From NCBI GenBank assembly GCA_027307405.1, contig DAHUXA010000014.1:1-38670 (forward strand): a stretch of 38,670 bases of DNA, given 5' to 3'. Below are positions 24,080-34,014 of the stretch, in pieces. Source of the DNA: Hyphomicrobiales bacterium. Lineage in GTDB: Bacteria > Pseudomonadota > Alphaproteobacteria > Rhizobiales > Xanthobacteraceae. A program made the position numbers and the translations under genes. A model generated the notes under the pieces. The model ran no database searches. It saw nothing but the letters and a program-made list of their open reading frames with translations, and had not been told where the DNA came from. Position 1 is the first letter of the stretch; the number at the start of each line of letters is the position of its first letter.

Positions 24080-27000
24080 ATGTCGCTTCGACCGGTCAGC
24101 CTCGACGACAAATACGACCTCTCCCAGTCGCTTGTTCTGGTGACGGGCTATCAGGCGCTGATCCGCGCATGCCTGATGCAGAAAGAACTCGATCGTCGCG
24201 TCGGCTTGAACACGGCTGGCTACGTGTCCGGCTACCGTGGCTCGCCGCTCGGCGGTCTCGACCAGCAATTCATGCGCGCCGCCCGCCAGATCACGGCTGC
24301 TGACATCAAGTTCCAAGCCGGCATTAATGAGGAACTCGCCGCCACCGCGTTATGGGGCACTCAGCAAGCCGAATTGCGCGGCGAGGGCAGGTTCGATGGC
24401 GTGTTTGGAATGTGGTACGGCAAAGGTCCCGGTGTCGACCGCACTGGTGACGCCTTCCGTCACGCCAATCTTGCCGGCTCATCCAAGCATGGCGGCGTGA
24501 TCGCGCTGATGGGTGACGATCACACTGCGGAATCCTCCACCACCGCCCACCAGTCCGAATTCCATTTCGTCGACGTCATGATGCCGATCCTCAATCCGGC
24601 CGGCGTGCAGGAGATCGTCGACTACGCGCTCTACGGTTGGGCAATGTCGCGCTTCAGCGGGACGTGGACCGCACTCAAATGCATGCACGAGACCGTGGAA
24701 TCGACCGGCGTGGTCGATGCCAGTCTCGACCGTGTCAATATCGCGACACCGGCCGATTTCCGCATGCCCGAGGGTGGGCTGAATATCCGTCTGCCTGACA
24801 CCTTTCTCGGCCAGGAAGCGCGCCTGCACGACTTCAAACGCGACGCCATGCTCGCCTTCGTGCGTGCCAACAAGCTCAACAAGATCATCACGTCGGGCGG
24901 ACGGGCGCCGAAGATCGGTGTCATCACCACCGGCAAAGCCTATCTCGACGTTCGCCAGGCCTTCGATGAACTCGGTATCGATGAAGTCAAATGCAACGAA
25001 CTCGGTCTGCGCCTGTTCAAGATCGCCTGTGTATGGCCGATTGGCCGTCAAGAGTTGGCCGACTTTGCGCAAGGGCTCGATCTCATCATCGTGGTCGAGG
25101 AAAAGCGTTCGCTGATCGAAGTGCAGGTGCGCGAGGAGCTTTACGGCACGCCAAATCAGCCGGTCTGCATCGGGAAGAAGGACGAGCAGGGCAACTGGCT
25201 GTTTCCGGTCAAGGGCGCACTCGATCCGAACGATATCGCGATCTGTATCGGCGAGCGCCTGCTGCGCTATGGCGCGAACGAAGAGCTGGCTGCCAACGTG
25301 ACCCGGCTCAAGTCGGCGCAACGGGCGCTTTCCGAGACCACTGACGTCGCGCAACGCATTCCTTATTTCTGCTCGGGCTGCCCGCACAACACATCCACCC
25401 GCGTGCCGGAAGGAAGCCGTGCCTATGCCGGCATCGGTTGCCACTACATGGCGCAATGGATGGATCGCAAGACGCTGGGTTACACCCAGATGGGCGGGGA
25501 GGGCGCTAACTGGATCGGCGAGGCGCCATTTTCCAACCGTGGGCACGTGTTCCAGAACCTTGGTGACGGCACCTACAATCATTCCGGCTATCTCGCTATC
25601 CGCGCCGCGATCGCCTCCGGCGTGACCATGACCTACAAAATCTTGTTCAACGATGCCGTCGCGATGACCGGCGGGCAGGCGAATGACGGCGGGCTGACGG
25701 TGCCGCAAATCGCCGCTCAAGTGGCCGCCGAAGGGGCGAGCCGCATCGTCGTGGTCACCGATGAGCCGTGGAAATATGCGAAGGACATCGAATGGCCACG
25801 CGGGCTTACTGTACATCACCGTGACGAGCTTGATGCCATTCAGCGCGAGCTCGCCACCGTGTCCGGCGTGAGCGTGCTCATTTACGATCAAACTTGCGCT
25901 GCCGAGAAGCGCCGCCGCCGTAAGCGCGGTGCGTTCCCCGATCCCGACAAGCGGGTGGTCATCAATGATCTGGTTTGCGAGGGCTGTGGCGACTGCGGTG
26001 TGAAATCGAACTGCGTGTCAGTGCAACCACTGGAAACCGAATGGGGTCGCAAGCGGACCATCGATCAGTCGAGCTGCAACAAGGATTACTCATGTGTGAA
26101 GGGCTTCTGCCCGTCATTCGTCACAGTGCACGGGGCGAAGCTCAAAAGAGGTGAAGGCGTCGCGGAGCCTCGTGACTGGCCGGCCTTGCCTACGCCCAAC
26201 GCGCCGCTACTCAACCATCCTTACGGCATAGTTGTCACCGGCATTGGTGGCACCGGCATTGTGACCATTGGCGCTATCGTCGGCATGGCAGCGCACCTGG
26301 AAGGCAAGGGTGTCGGCATTATCGATATGGCGGGACTGGCCCAGAAGGGCGGTGCGGTGTCCAGCCATATCCGCATTGCCAATACTCCCGACGACATTCA
26401 CGCCATCCGCGTCGCCGCAGGCGGTGCTGACCTGGTGCTGGGCGGTGACATCGTCGTGGTTGGCGCCAAGAAAGTGCTTGGCGCCATGAAAGCTGGCAGC
26501 ACGCGCGTCATCGTCAACACGGCCGAATTTCTGCCGGGCGACTTCACGCGCAATGCGGAGTTTTCTCTGCCGACCGAGCGATTAAAGCGCGCCATCATTG
26601 GTCACGCTGGTCGTGAACGAACGCATTTCGTCGATGCTGGCCGGCTTGCAACCGCGCTGCTCGGCAACTCAATCGGCTCCAATATGTTCATGCTCGGCTA
26701 CGCCTATCAGCTGGGTGCACTGCCATTATCGGCCGAATCGATCGAACACGCGATCGAGATGAACGGTGAGGCGGTGGCAATGAATGTTTCGGCGTTCCGC
26801 TATGGACGCCGCGCAGCCGTCGATCCCAAAGCGGTCGAGGCGCTGATCGAGCCGCGTCCGCAGGAACAGAATGATTCCCTTAAGTTGTCGCAATCATTCG
26901 CCGAGACAGTGGACCGTCGCGCCACATTTCTGGCCGCCTATCAGAACGCGTCTTATGCGCGGCGCTATCGAAATTGGGTGGAGAAGGTGCGCACGGTGGA

Positions 27001-27559
27001 GGCGGAAAAAACGCCAGGCCAGTGCGGACTTGCGGAAGCAGTGGCCCGCTATTTGTTCAAGCTGATGGCCTACAAGGACGAGTACGAAGTGGCGCGGCTT
27101 TATAGCGAAACGTCGTTTCTCGATCGTGTGAAATCGACATTCGACGGCGACAAGCTATATTTTGAATTTCATCTGGCGCCGCCCTTGCTGGCGCGGCGCG
27201 ATCCGGAAACCGGGGAGCCAAAGAAGATATCGTTCGGCCCCTGGATGCTGAAAGTTTTCGCGGTACTGGCGAAATTCAAATTCTTGCGGGGTACTGCGTT
27301 CGATCCCTTTGGTTACACGACAGAGCGACAAATGGGGCGCCGGCTGGTCACTGAATATGAGCACCTGCTTGAGGAGATCTGCGAACGTCTGACGCTGAAC
27401 AATCATCGTTTCGCGGTTGAGCTTGCGATGATTCCCGAAAAAATTCGAGGCTTCGGTCCGGTCAAACAGCGGCATCTGGTCGCGGCCAAGGGGGAAGAAG
27501 CAGCACTTCTGGAGCAATTCCGCACGGGTGCGACGACCCTTCTCCGAGCGGCGGAATAG
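24080..27559 (+). CDS. Fused indolepyruvate ferredoxin oxidoreductase
   Basis: Single-chain 2-oxo acid:ferredoxin oxidoreductase, 1159 residues, that decarboxylates aryl or branched 2-oxo acids to acyl-CoA with thiamine diphosphate and iron-sulfur clusters. Domain order: alpha-like region with GYRGSPLGG (51-59), the TPP-binding domain with MGGEGANWIG and FNDAVAMTGGQANDGG, a ferredoxin-like segment with Cys633, Cys636, Cys639 and Cys645 plus SCNKDYSCVKGFCP, the gamma-like domain with VTGIGGTGIVTIG near 717-729, and a C-terminal extension of about 230 residues. The fused form is common in aerobic proteobacteria. It is the first gene of a long plus-strand array with acyl-CoA synthetase, Liv-type ABC and PaaK-like genes, separated from them by a hairpin terminator. 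No ferredoxin gene adjoins. Confidence 0.95.
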   Translation: MSLRPVSLDDKYDLSQSLVLVTGYQALIRACLMQKELDRRVGLNTAGYVSGYRGSPLGGLDQQFMRAARQITAADIKFQAGINEELAATALWGTQQAELRGEGRFDGVFGMWYGKGPGVDRTGDAFRHANLAGSSKHGGVIALMGDDHTAESSTTAHQSEFHFVDVMMPILNPAGVQEIVDYALYGWAMSRFSGTWTALKCMHETVESTGVVDASLDRVNIATPADFRMPEGGLNIRLPDTFLGQEARLHDFKRDAMLAFVRANKLNKIITSGGRAPKIGVITTGKAYLDVRQAFDELGIDEVKCNELGLRLFKIACVWPIGRQELADFAQGLDLIIVVEEKRSLIEVQVREELYGTPNQPVCIGKKDEQGNWLFPVKGALDPNDIAICIGERLLRYGANEELAANVTRLKSAQRALSETTDVAQRIPYFCSGCPHNTSTRVPEGSRAYAGIGCHYMAQWMDRKTLGYTQMGGEGANWIGEAPFSNRGHVFQNLGDGTYNHSGYLAIRAAIASGVTMTYKILFNDAVAMTGGQANDGGLTVPQIAAQVAAEGASRIVVVTDEPWKYAKDIEWPRGLTVHHRDELDAIQRELATVSGVSVLIYDQTCAAEKRRRRKRGAFPDPDKRVVINDLVCEGCGDCGVKSNCVSVQPLETEWGRKRTIDQSSCNKDYSCVKGFCPSFVTVHGAKLKRGEGVAEPRDWPALPTPNAPLLNHPYGIVVTGIGGTGIVTIGAIVGMAAHLEGKGVGIIDMAGLAQKGGAVSSHIRIANTPDDIHAIRVAAGGADLVLGGDIVVVGAKKVLGAMKAGSTRVIVNTAEFLPGDFTRNAEFSLPTERLKRAIIGHAGRERTHFVDAGRLATALLGNSIGSNMFMLGYAYQLGALPLSAESIEHAIEMNGEAVAMNVSAFRYGRRAAVDPKAVEALIEPRPQEQNDSLKLSQSFAETVDRRATFLAAYQNASYARRYRNWVEKVRTVEAEKTPGQCGLAEAVARYLFKLMAYKDEYEVARLYSETSFLDRVKSTFDGDKLYFEFHLAPPLLARRDPETGEPKKISFGPWMLKVFAVLAKFKFLRGTAFDPFGYTTERQMGRRLVTEYEHLLEEICERLTLNNHRFAVELAMIPEKIRGFGPVKQRHLVAAKGEEAALLEQFRTGATTLLRAAE

Positions 27560-27602
27560 CTTCGCCGCCCGCTTCAACCAATTTACACCCATCTGATACT
27601 TG

Positions 27603-27623
27603 ACCGCCTTCCGGCGGTGTTTT
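27603..27623 (+). terminator. Rho-independent terminator after the oxidoreductase gene
   Basis: ACCGCC at 27603-27608 pairs with GGCGGT at 27613-27618 across a TTCC loop and is followed by GTTTT. It lies 43 bases past the oxidoreductase stop and inside the longest possible frame of the next gene, which argues for a later start there. The stem is only six base pairs, so it is probably partial or weak. Confidence 0.55.
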
Positions 27624-27696
27624 CATATCGAGACAACAAGATCGTCCGTAAGAGACGGCGAGGGGTTGAAAGCCGCGCCTGTAAGCGTGGCCGCAC

Positions 27697-27708
27697 GGGA
27701 GGAAGAGG
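27697..27708 (+). promoter_or_regulatory. Ribosome-binding site deciding a GTG start
   Basis: GGGAGGAAGAGG is a near-ideal Shine-Dalgarno sequence, with AGGA ending seven bases before a GTG at 27711. The alternative TTG starts at 27600 and 27666 have none at proper spacing. Confidence 0.65.
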
Positions 27709-27710
27709 CT

Positions 27711-29681
27711 GTGGCGCCGAACGTCGCCGGGCTGGCTGAGACATTTCCGAAGCTGCTTGTGCGGAACGCCCATTTGTACGGGTCGCGGCCGGCCATGCGG
27801 CACAAGGATCTCGGCATCTGGCAGACCTGGACCTGGAGCCAGGTCCTCAACCTCGTGCGCGCCTATGCCGCCGGCCTGCACCGCTTGGGTGTCAAACGCG
27901 GTGAAACAATAGCCATTGTCGGCGGCAACCGACCGAAGCTTTATTGGTCCGTGATGGCGGCACAGATGCTCGGCGCAATTCCGGTGCCTGTTTACGCCGA
28001 TGCGGTAGCCGACGAACTTGCCTACGTCCTTGCGCATGCCGAGGTACGCTTCGCCGCAGTCGAAGACCAGGAACAGGTCGACAAGATTCTGTCAGTCACG
28101 AAGAGCGTTCCGAAACTGGAAATGATGTTCTACGACGAGACACGAGGGCTTCGCGACTACGATCACAGCCAGTTGCGTTCGATGGACGATGTCATCGAAG
28201 AAGGACGCAAGGCGCTTGCGGATACCGCGGTAGCCGATTGGCTCGACAAGGAGATTGCCGCCGGCAAGGGCTCCGACCCGTCCATCATTCTTTATACGTC
28301 GGGCACCACTGGCGCCTCCAAAGGCGTCATACTCACCAACGAGCGTTCAATCCGAGCCGCGGCCGACACGGTCGCCTTCGACAAGCTGACTGAAAACGAC
28401 GTCGCGCTTGCCTATTTGCCGCTGGCCTGGGTGGGCGACCACTATCTGAACTACGCTCAAGGCATGGTTTCCGGATTTTGCACCGCCTGTCCGGAAAGTC
28501 CGGACACGGCCATGGCGGATCTTCGCGAAATCGGCCCGAGCTTTTATTTCGCGCCGCCGCGCACGCTCGAGTTATTGCTCACGCGCGTGATGATCCGCAT
28601 GGAAGACGCCGGCTTCATCAAGCGCAAGCTGTTTCACTATTTCGTCGGCGTGGCGCGACGCTACGGCGAACGCATCCTCAATGGTCAGCCGGTGCCACTC
28701 ATCGGGCGGCTGCTCTACGGTGTCGGCAATCTCCTGGTTTATGGGCCTCTCAAGAATGTGCTCGGCTTCTCGCGCGTGCGAGTCGCGTACACTGCGGGCG
28801 AGGCGGTCGGACCGGATCTTTTCAGTTTTTACCGTTCGATCGGCTTGAATCTGAAACAGCTTTACGGACAAACCGAAGCCTTTCTTTACGTAACGGCACA
28901 GCCGGACGGTGAGATTTATTCCGATACGGTCGGACCCGCCTGTCCCAACGTCGACATTCGCATTTCCGATAACGGTGAGGTTCAGTTCAAGTCGCCGGGC
29001 ATGTTCTCAGGCTACTTCAAGGACGATGCAAAGACCGCCGAGGTGATGACGCCGGATGGCTATGTGAAGACCGGCGACGCGGGATTCTTTGACGAGAAGA
29101 CCGGCCACCTAAAAATCATCGACCGCACCAAGGACGTCGGCAAACTCAACGACGGAACGATATTCCCGCCAAAATATATCGAGAACAAGCTGAAGTTCTA
29201 TCCCAACATCCGCGAGGCGGTCGCGCTTGGTGACAAGCGCGATTTCGTCACCGTCATGCTCAATATCGATCTCACCGCTGTTGGAAGTTGGGCGGAGCGC
29301 AACAACGTCGTCTACGGCTCATATCAGGAGCTCGCCGGCCATCCGCTCGTTTACGACATGGTGGAAAAACATGTTGCGGAGGTGAATCGTTCGCTCGCCG
29401 AGGACAAGGTGATGGCCGGCGCGCAGATCAGGCGGTTCCTGATCCTGCATAAAGAGCTCGATGCCGATGACGGTGAGCTCACGCGTACTCAGAAAGTGCG
29501 CCGCAGTTTCATCGCCGAACGATACGCCCCGCTGATCAAAGCGCTTTATGACGGATCGACGGACGCAGATATTTCGACTGAGGTCACCTTCGAAGACGGA
29601 CGCAAGGGTACGATCAGTGCCCGGGTGAAGATTCGCGATATGAAGAACGAGCCCACTCCCGTCCTGGGGAAAGCGGCATGA
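27711..29681 (+). CDS. Long-chain-type acyl-CoA synthetase (AMP-forming)
   Basis: Adenylate-forming ligase, 656 residues from the GTG at 27711; the frame is open back to 27600, but that part holds a terminator and no ribosome-binding site. The ATP loop [12 protein letters not shown] spans 194-205. Further motifs are QLYGQTEAF, the [12 protein letters not shown] aspartate and [22 protein letters not shown]. The last of these is typical of the long-chain (FadD15/bubblegum) branch, although the real substrate could be another hydrophobic acid. The stop overlaps the livG-like start (ATGA), so synthetase and transporter are co-expressed. Such synthetases recur beside Liv-type transporters in related bacteria (from memory), where they may trap the imported acid as CoA ester. 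Confidence 0.94.
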   Translation: MAPNVAGLAETFPKLLVRNAHLYGSRPAMRHKDLGIWQTWTWSQVLNLVRAYAAGLHRLGVKRGETIAIVGGNRPKLYWSVMAAQMLGAIPVPVYADAVADELAYVLAHAEVRFAAVEDQEQVDKILSVTKSVPKLEMMFYDETRGLRDYDHSQLRSMDDVIEEGRKALADTAVADWLDKEIAAGKGSDPSIILYTSGTTGASKGVILTNERSIRAAADTVAFDKLTENDVALAYLPLAWVGDHYLNYAQGMVSGFCTACPESPDTAMADLREIGPSFYFAPPRTLELLLTRVMIRMEDAGFIKRKLFHYFVGVARRYGERILNGQPVPLIGRLLYGVGNLLVYGPLKNVLGFSRVRVAYTAGEAVGPDLFSFYRSIGLNLKQLYGQTEAFLYVTAQPDGEIYSDTVGPACPNVDIRISDNGEVQFKSPGMFSGYFKDDAKTAEVMTPDGYVKTGDAGFFDEKTGHLKIIDRTKDVGKLNDGTIFPPKYIENKLKFYPNIREAVALGDKRDFVTVMLNIDLTAVGSWAERNNVVYGSYQELAGHPLVYDMVEKHVAEVNRSLAEDKVMAGAQIRRFLILHKELDADDGELTRTQKVRRSFIAERYAPLIKALYDGSTDADISTEVTFEDGRKGTISARVKIRDMKNEPTPVLGKAA

Positions 29682-30478
29682 GAGCGACGGGCGGTCCCGA
29701 AGCTGCAGTGGGCGATGTGCTTTTGTCGGTAGAAAACGTATCGCTCTCGTTCGGAGGCGTGAAGGCGGTAAGCGACGTCTCCTTCGATATTCGCAAAGGG
29801 GAAATCCGCGCAATTATTGGGCCGAACGGCGCCGGCAAGACGTCGATGCTCAACGTCATCAACGGCTTTTATCACCCGCAGCATGGACGTATTACGTTCA
29901 AGGGCGAGACGCGCGCCAGGATGCGCCCGCATGAGGCGGCTTATGGCGGCATCGCACGCACATTCCAGAACGTGGCGCTGTTTCGCGGCATGACCGCGCT
30001 CGACAACATCATGGCGGGCCGCACGCTGAAAATGCATACGAGCTTCTTCTGGCAGCTTTTTCGCTACGGTCCGGCCATGCGCGAGGAAGTGGATCATCGC
30101 CACCGCGTCGAGGAGATCATTGATTTTCTCAAGATCCAGGAAATCCGGCGTGTGCCGGTGGGCCGGCTTCCCTACGGTTTGCAAAAACGTGTGGAGCTGG
30201 GCCGTGCGCTCGCCATGGAGCCTGAATTGCTCTTGCTCGACGAGCCGATGGCCGGGATGAACCTCGAAGAAAAAGAGGACATGTCGCGCTTCGTGCTCGA
30301 CGTAAACGACCATTACGGCACCACTATCGCGCTGATCGAGCACGACATGGGCGTCGTGATGGACCTGTCCGACCGTGTGGTCGTGCTCGATCATGGCATC
30401 AAGATCGCCGACGGAACGCCCGACGAAGTCAAGCGCAATCAGGCGGTAATCGACGCCTATCTCGGCGTGGCGCATTGA
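29678..30478 (+). CDS. Branched-chain amino acid-type ABC transporter ATPase (LivG-like)
   Basis: ATPase of the LivG branch, 266 residues. Walker [10 protein letters not shown] lies at 48-56, the LivG-type FQNVALF follows, a degenerate signature [15 protein letters not shown] comes next, and Walker B is [12 protein letters not shown]. The ATG is inside an ATGA overlap with the acyl-CoA synthetase stop; an internal start at VLLSVENV is possible. LSGGQ is strongly diverged to LPYGLQ, a form seen in the synthetase-linked subgroup of these transporters. It works with LivF, LivH, LivM and the binding protein encoded downstream. Confidence 0.94.
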   Translation: MRATGGPEAAVGDVLLSVENVSLSFGGVKAVSDVSFDIRKGEIRAIIGPNGAGKTSMLNVINGFYHPQHGRITFKGETRARMRPHEAAYGGIARTFQNVALFRGMTALDNIMAGRTLKMHTSFFWQLFRYGPAMREEVDHRHRVEEIIDFLKIQEIRRVPVGRLPYGLQKRVELGRALAMEPELLLLDEPMAGMNLEEKEDMSRFVLDVNDHYGTTIALIEHDMGVVMDLSDRVVVLDHGIKIADGTPDEVKRNQAVIDAYLGVAH

Positions 30479-30485
30479 GGGTACG

Positions 30486-31442
30486 ATGGGTCTGCTCTAC
30501 CAAATCTTCATCGACCCGTTCGTGCAGATGGGCACCGCGCCCGACCTTTTCGTGCAGACATTATGGGAGGGTCTGGTCGGCGGCATGCTTTATGCCCTGA
30601 TCGCGCTCGGCTTCGTACTGATCTTCAAGGCTTCGGGCGTGTTCAATTTCGCTCAGGGCATCATGGTGGTGTTCGCCGCGCTCACGCTGGTCGGCTTATA
30701 CAATGTCGGTGTGCCAGCCTTTCTGGCGCTTGGCCTCAGCATCGCGGTGATGTTCGTGTTGGCCTTCACGGTGGAGCGAGTGGTGTTGCGGCCCTTGGTG
30801 AACCAGCCCGACATAATACTGTTCATGGCCACCTTCGGGATCACCTATTTCCTTATCGGCTTCGGCGAATTCGTATTCGGCGGCGACCCGAAGGTGATGA
30901 TCACGGACCAGCTTTACCTGCCGAAAGGTACCATCACCTACAAGGCGCTGGGCGGAGTTGTATCGTTGCAGAAGCTCGACATCGCCGCCGCGATCATCGC
31001 CTCGATCATGGTGGCGGGCCTGGCGGTGTTCTTCTCCAAGACCCGCATTGGTCGGGCGTTGCGGGCGGTGGCCGATAGCCATTCGGCGGCCCTCTCGGTT
31101 GGCATCTCCCTCGAACAGATCTGGGTCATCGTCTGGTTCGCTGCTGGCCTGGTGGCGCTGGTCACCGGCATCTTCTGGGGCGCGCGCTCGGATGTGTCCT
31201 TCGCGCTCGATGTGATCGCATTGAAGGCGCTGCCCGTCCTTATCCTCGGCGGTTTCACCTCGATCCCGGGCGCCATCGTCGGTGGCCTGATCATCGGCAT
31301 CGGCGAGAAGCTCGGTGAGTTCTATTGGGGGCCGCTGATTGGTGGAGGCACTGATGCCTGGTTCGCCTATGTGATCGCGCTGGTGTTCCTGCTGTTCCGT
31401 CCGCAGGGGCTGTTCGGCGAACGCATCATCGAGCGGGTGTGA
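30486..31442 (+). CDS. Branched-chain amino acid-type ABC permease (LivH-like)
   Basis: Inner-membrane permease of 318 residues with about eight hydrophobic segments. Typical LivH motifs are GGMLYALIALGFVLIFKASG, then NFAQG, and in the second half ALRAVADSHSAALSVGI, where the EAA-like loop contacts the ATPase. It lies seven bases after livG with a GAGGG ribosome-binding site. The cargo of the transporter is not readable from the permease. Confidence 0.95.
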   Translation: MGLLYQIFIDPFVQMGTAPDLFVQTLWEGLVGGMLYALIALGFVLIFKASGVFNFAQGIMVVFAALTLVGLYNVGVPAFLALGLSIAVMFVLAFTVERVVLRPLVNQPDIILFMATFGITYFLIGFGEFVFGGDPKVMITDQLYLPKGTITYKALGGVVSLQKLDIAAAIIASIMVAGLAVFFSKTRIGRALRAVADSHSAALSVGISLEQIWVIVWFAAGLVALVTGIFWGARSDVSFALDVIALKALPVLILGGFTSIPGAIVGGLIIGIGEKLGEFYWGPLIGGGTDAWFAYVIALVFLLFRPQGLFGERIIERV

Positions 31443-31449
31443 GGAAGCA

Positions 31450-32526
31450 ATGCTCTACCGTGAGGCCGGCCAGTTTAAGACTAGTTACGCCAGCGACCAG
31501 GCAGTCTTCCCGATTCTGCAAGACCGCGTCGGCATTTTAATAATCCTTGTCATTGCATTCATCGGGATTCCTGTGACCGGAAACGACTTTCTCATCAACG
31601 CGGTGATGATCCCGTTCCTGATCTTCTCGCTTGCGGCGATCGGGCTAAACCTGCTCACCGGCTATACTGGTCTGCTGTCCCTTGGCACCGGCGCCTTCAT
31701 GGGGGTCGGAGCCTATGCCTGCTACAAGCTGACAACGGTCTTCCCGGATGTGAACATCATCATCTGGGTGATTGTATCCGGCTTCTTCTCTGCAGCCGTC
31801 GGCGCCGTGTTCGGCCTGCCTTCTTTGCGCATCAAAGGTTTTTATCTCGCGATCGCGACGCTCGCCGCGCAGTTCTTCTTAGAATGGTGCTTTATCCGGA
31901 TCCCATGGCTTTACAATTACAATGTGTCGGCGGCAATCGAGGTTCCGCAGCGAGAGCTGTTTGGCATCATCATCACCGGCCCGCGCGCCAGCGCGCAGAC
32001 GCGCTACCTAATCGTGCTCACGATCGTTGTGGCAATGACGTGGATGGCGTCGAACATAGTCCATGGGCGCATCGGTCGCATGTGGATGGCAATCCGCGAT
32101 ATGGATATTGCTGCCGAACTCATGGGTATTCGCCTGCTGCCCACCAAACTGCTCGCTTTCGCGGTGTCATCATTCTACTGCGGTGTCGCCGGGGCGATGC
32201 TGGTGTTTCTCTGGTATGGCGGTGCGGAATCGACTGTGTTCTCGATCAATGAGAGCTTTACGATTCTGTTCATGATCATTATCGGCGGTCTCGGCAGCCT
32301 GCTCGGTTCCTTCCTGGGCGCCGCGCTGATCTACATCCTGCCGATCATTCTGCGCTTCGTGCCGCCCCAACTCGGCCTGCCGCTGCATGCGGCGACGGTC
32401 GAACACATGACGTTTATGATCACGGGCGCCTTGATCGTGTTCTTTCTCATCGCCGAACCGGCAGGACTCGCTCGGTTGTGGCAGATCGGCAAGCAAAAAC
32501 TGAGGGTGTGGCCGTTTCCTTATTGA
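31450..32526 (+). CDS. Branched-chain amino acid-type ABC permease (LivM-like)
   Basis: Second permease, 358 residues. Hydrophobic segments begin near residue 25. The LivM motifs LNLLTGYTGLLSLGTGAFMG, then LRIKGFYLAIATLAAQF, and RDMDIAAELMGIRLLPTKLLAF are intact. The ATG has a GAGGAAG ribosome-binding site, and the gene follows livH by seven bases. A 132-base gap with three hairpins separates it from the binding-protein gene. Confidence 0.95.
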   Translation: MLYREAGQFKTSYASDQAVFPILQDRVGILIILVIAFIGIPVTGNDFLINAVMIPFLIFSLAAIGLNLLTGYTGLLSLGTGAFMGVGAYACYKLTTVFPDVNIIIWVIVSGFFSAAVGAVFGLPSLRIKGFYLAIATLAAQFFLEWCFIRIPWLYNYNVSAAIEVPQRELFGIIITGPRASAQTRYLIVLTIVVAMTWMASNIVHGRIGRMWMAIRDMDIAAELMGIRLLPTKLLAFAVSSFYCGVAGAMLVFLWYGGAESTVFSINESFTILFMIIIGGLGSLLGSFLGAALIYILPIILRFVPPQLGLPLHAATVEHMTFMITGALIVFFLIAEPAGLARLWQIGKQKLRVWPFPY

Positions 32527-32552
32527 TGGTGCAAGATAGACCCAGTTTCCGG

Positions 32553-32570
32553 CCATGGCTGTGGCCATGG
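32553..32570 (+). other. Hairpin 1 in the livM-livK gap
   Basis: CCATGGC at 32553-32559 pairs with GCCATGG at 32564-32570 across TGTG. It begins 27 bases past the livM stop, and no T tract follows, so it is not a standard terminator. Such intercistronic stems often protect the downstream binding-protein mRNA from 3' to 5' or 5'-end decay (inference). Confidence 0.5.
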
Positions 32571-32586
32571 TTCAGAAAATCGCCTT

Positions 32587-32640
32587 CCGACCAAGTCGGC
32601 GGGGCGAAATGCACAAACCAGAGGCGCGCCGTCTGGCGCG
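32587..32640 (+). other. Hairpins 2 and 3 upstream of the binding-protein gene
   Basis: CCGAC (32587-32591) pairs with GTCGG (32595-32599), and CGCGCC (32625-32630) pairs with GGCGCG (32635-32640) across GTCT. The second ends just before the ribosome-binding site AAGGGAGGAA of livK. Together with hairpin 1 they give a structured leader within the operon. A separate promoter in this gap is possible, but I see no convincing hexamer pair. Confidence 0.4.
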
Positions 32641-32658
32641 AACCAAGGGAGGAACGCG

Positions 32659-33993
32659 ATGAAGGCAAGAGATATCCTGGTTGGTATGACCTGCGCGAGT
32701 TTGCTGGGAGCCGCCGTGCTCGCCAGCAAAGCGCAAGCGCAGGATTCGATCTACGTACCGCTGCTAACCTATCGGACCGGACCCTACTCAGGTTCAGGCA
32801 CTCCGATCGCTAACGGCATGCATGATTACCTGGCCATGCTGAACGAGCGAGACGGTGGCATCGGCGGCGTGAAGCTCAACATCGAGGAATGCGAGACCGG
32901 CTACGATACCAAGAAAGGTGTCGAGTGCTGGGAATCGATCAAGGGCAAGAATCCGGCGGTGGTGAATCCGTATTCGACCGGCATCACTTTGCAGATCATT
33001 CCGAAGGCCGCGGTCGATAAGATCCCGATCCTGTCGATGGCCTACGGCCTGTCCGCTTCGGCCGTGGGTGATAAATTCCCGTGGGTGTTCAACCCGCCCG
33101 CGACCTATTGGGACGGCTTGTCGATGGTTATGCGCTACATCGGCGGCAAGGAAGGCGGTCTCGACAAGCTCAAGGGCAAGACTGTCGGCTTCATTTTCCT
33201 GGAAAGCCCCTATGGCCGGGAGCCGCTTCCGCTGCTGCAACAATTTTCCAAAGACTACGGCTTCACGGTGAAGGAGTACTCCGTCGCCGGCAAGGAAATG
33301 CAGGACCAATCGGCACAATGGCTCGCCGTTCGTCGCGATCGTCCGGATTGGATGATCATGTGGGGCTGGGGTGCCATGAATCCGACCGCGGTCAAGCGCG
33401 CGGCCGAAAACGGCTACCCGATGGACCACTTCATCGGTGTGTGGTGGTCGGGGTCGGACGACGATGGCCGCGGTGGCGGTCAGACGGCCAAAGGCTATCT
33501 CTCGCTGAACTTCAACGGCCTCGGCTCCAACTATCCCGCCATCCAGGACATCAAGAAATATGTCGTGGACAAGGGTAAGAGCCAGGTCGAGAAAGACAAG
33601 TTCGCGGAAAATTTCTACAACCGCGGCGTCTACAATTCAGTGCTGGTTGCCGAAGCGATCCGCAATGCCCAGAAATTGTCGGGCAAGAAGGTCGTAACCG
33701 GTGAAGACGTCCGCCGTGGCCTCGAAACGCTCAATATCTCTGAAGCGCATTGGAAGGAGCTCGGCTTCCCGAACTTTGCCGCTCCAATCTCGGGCGTGAA
33801 CTGCACAGATCATAACGGCCACGCGCCCGCCTACATGCAGCAGTGGGACGGCGCCAAGTGGGTCAAGATCTCTGATTGGATCCAACCCATGAAGGAAAAG
33901 GTGCGTCCGATGCTTGATGAGGCAGCCAAGGAATATGTCGAGAAGAATACTGGCTGGCCGAAGCGCACCGAAGCTTGCGACAAGTCGTCATGA
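32659..33993 (+). CDS. Liv-type ABC transporter substrate-binding protein
   Basis: Periplasmic binding protein of the Leu/Ile/Val receptor family, 444 residues, longer than LivK (about 370). A very good ribosome-binding site (GGGAGGAA) precedes the ATG. The signal peptide runs over about residues 1-27 (ending SKAQA), followed by IYVPLLTYRTGPYSGSG. The family-typical ligand-binding fold is recognisable from NERDGGIGGVKLN and KIPILSMAYG onward. The extended C-terminus holds two late Cys (VNCTDH and EACDKSS) that may form a disulfide. It belongs to the subgroup found with acyl-CoA synthetase and LivF variants, so the ligand may be an aromatic or fatty acid rather than an amino acid (inference). 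It is flanked by upstream hairpins and a downstream terminator. Confidence 0.93.
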   Translation: MKARDILVGMTCASLLGAAVLASKAQAQDSIYVPLLTYRTGPYSGSGTPIANGMHDYLAMLNERDGGIGGVKLNIEECETGYDTKKGVECWESIKGKNPAVVNPYSTGITLQIIPKAAVDKIPILSMAYGLSASAVGDKFPWVFNPPATYWDGLSMVMRYIGGKEGGLDKLKGKTVGFIFLESPYGREPLPLLQQFSKDYGFTVKEYSVAGKEMQDQSAQWLAVRRDRPDWMIMWGWGAMNPTAVKRAAENGYPMDHFIGVWWSGSDDDGRGGGQTAKGYLSLNFNGLGSNYPAIQDIKKYVVDKGKSQVEKDKFAENFYNRGVYNSVLVAEAIRNAQKLSGKKVVTGEDVRRGLETLNISEAHWKELGFPNFAAPISGVNCTDHNGHAPAYMQQWDGAKWVKISDWIQPMKEKVRPMLDEAAKEYVEKNTGWPKRTEACDKSS

Positions 33994-34014
33994 GCCGACA
34001 GCGCTGACAAATAA

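Noticed and set aside
24479-25891. Long minus-strand open frame (470 codons) opposite the oxidoreductase gene
   Set aside because: It mirrors the high-GC codon pattern of a clearly real gene. Its product looks like no known family and has no ribosome-binding site or conserved motif.
29546-30475. Minus-strand open frame of 309 codons opposite the livG-like gene
   Set aside because: It is a shadow of a clearly coding ATPase gene, and nothing in its product is recognisable.
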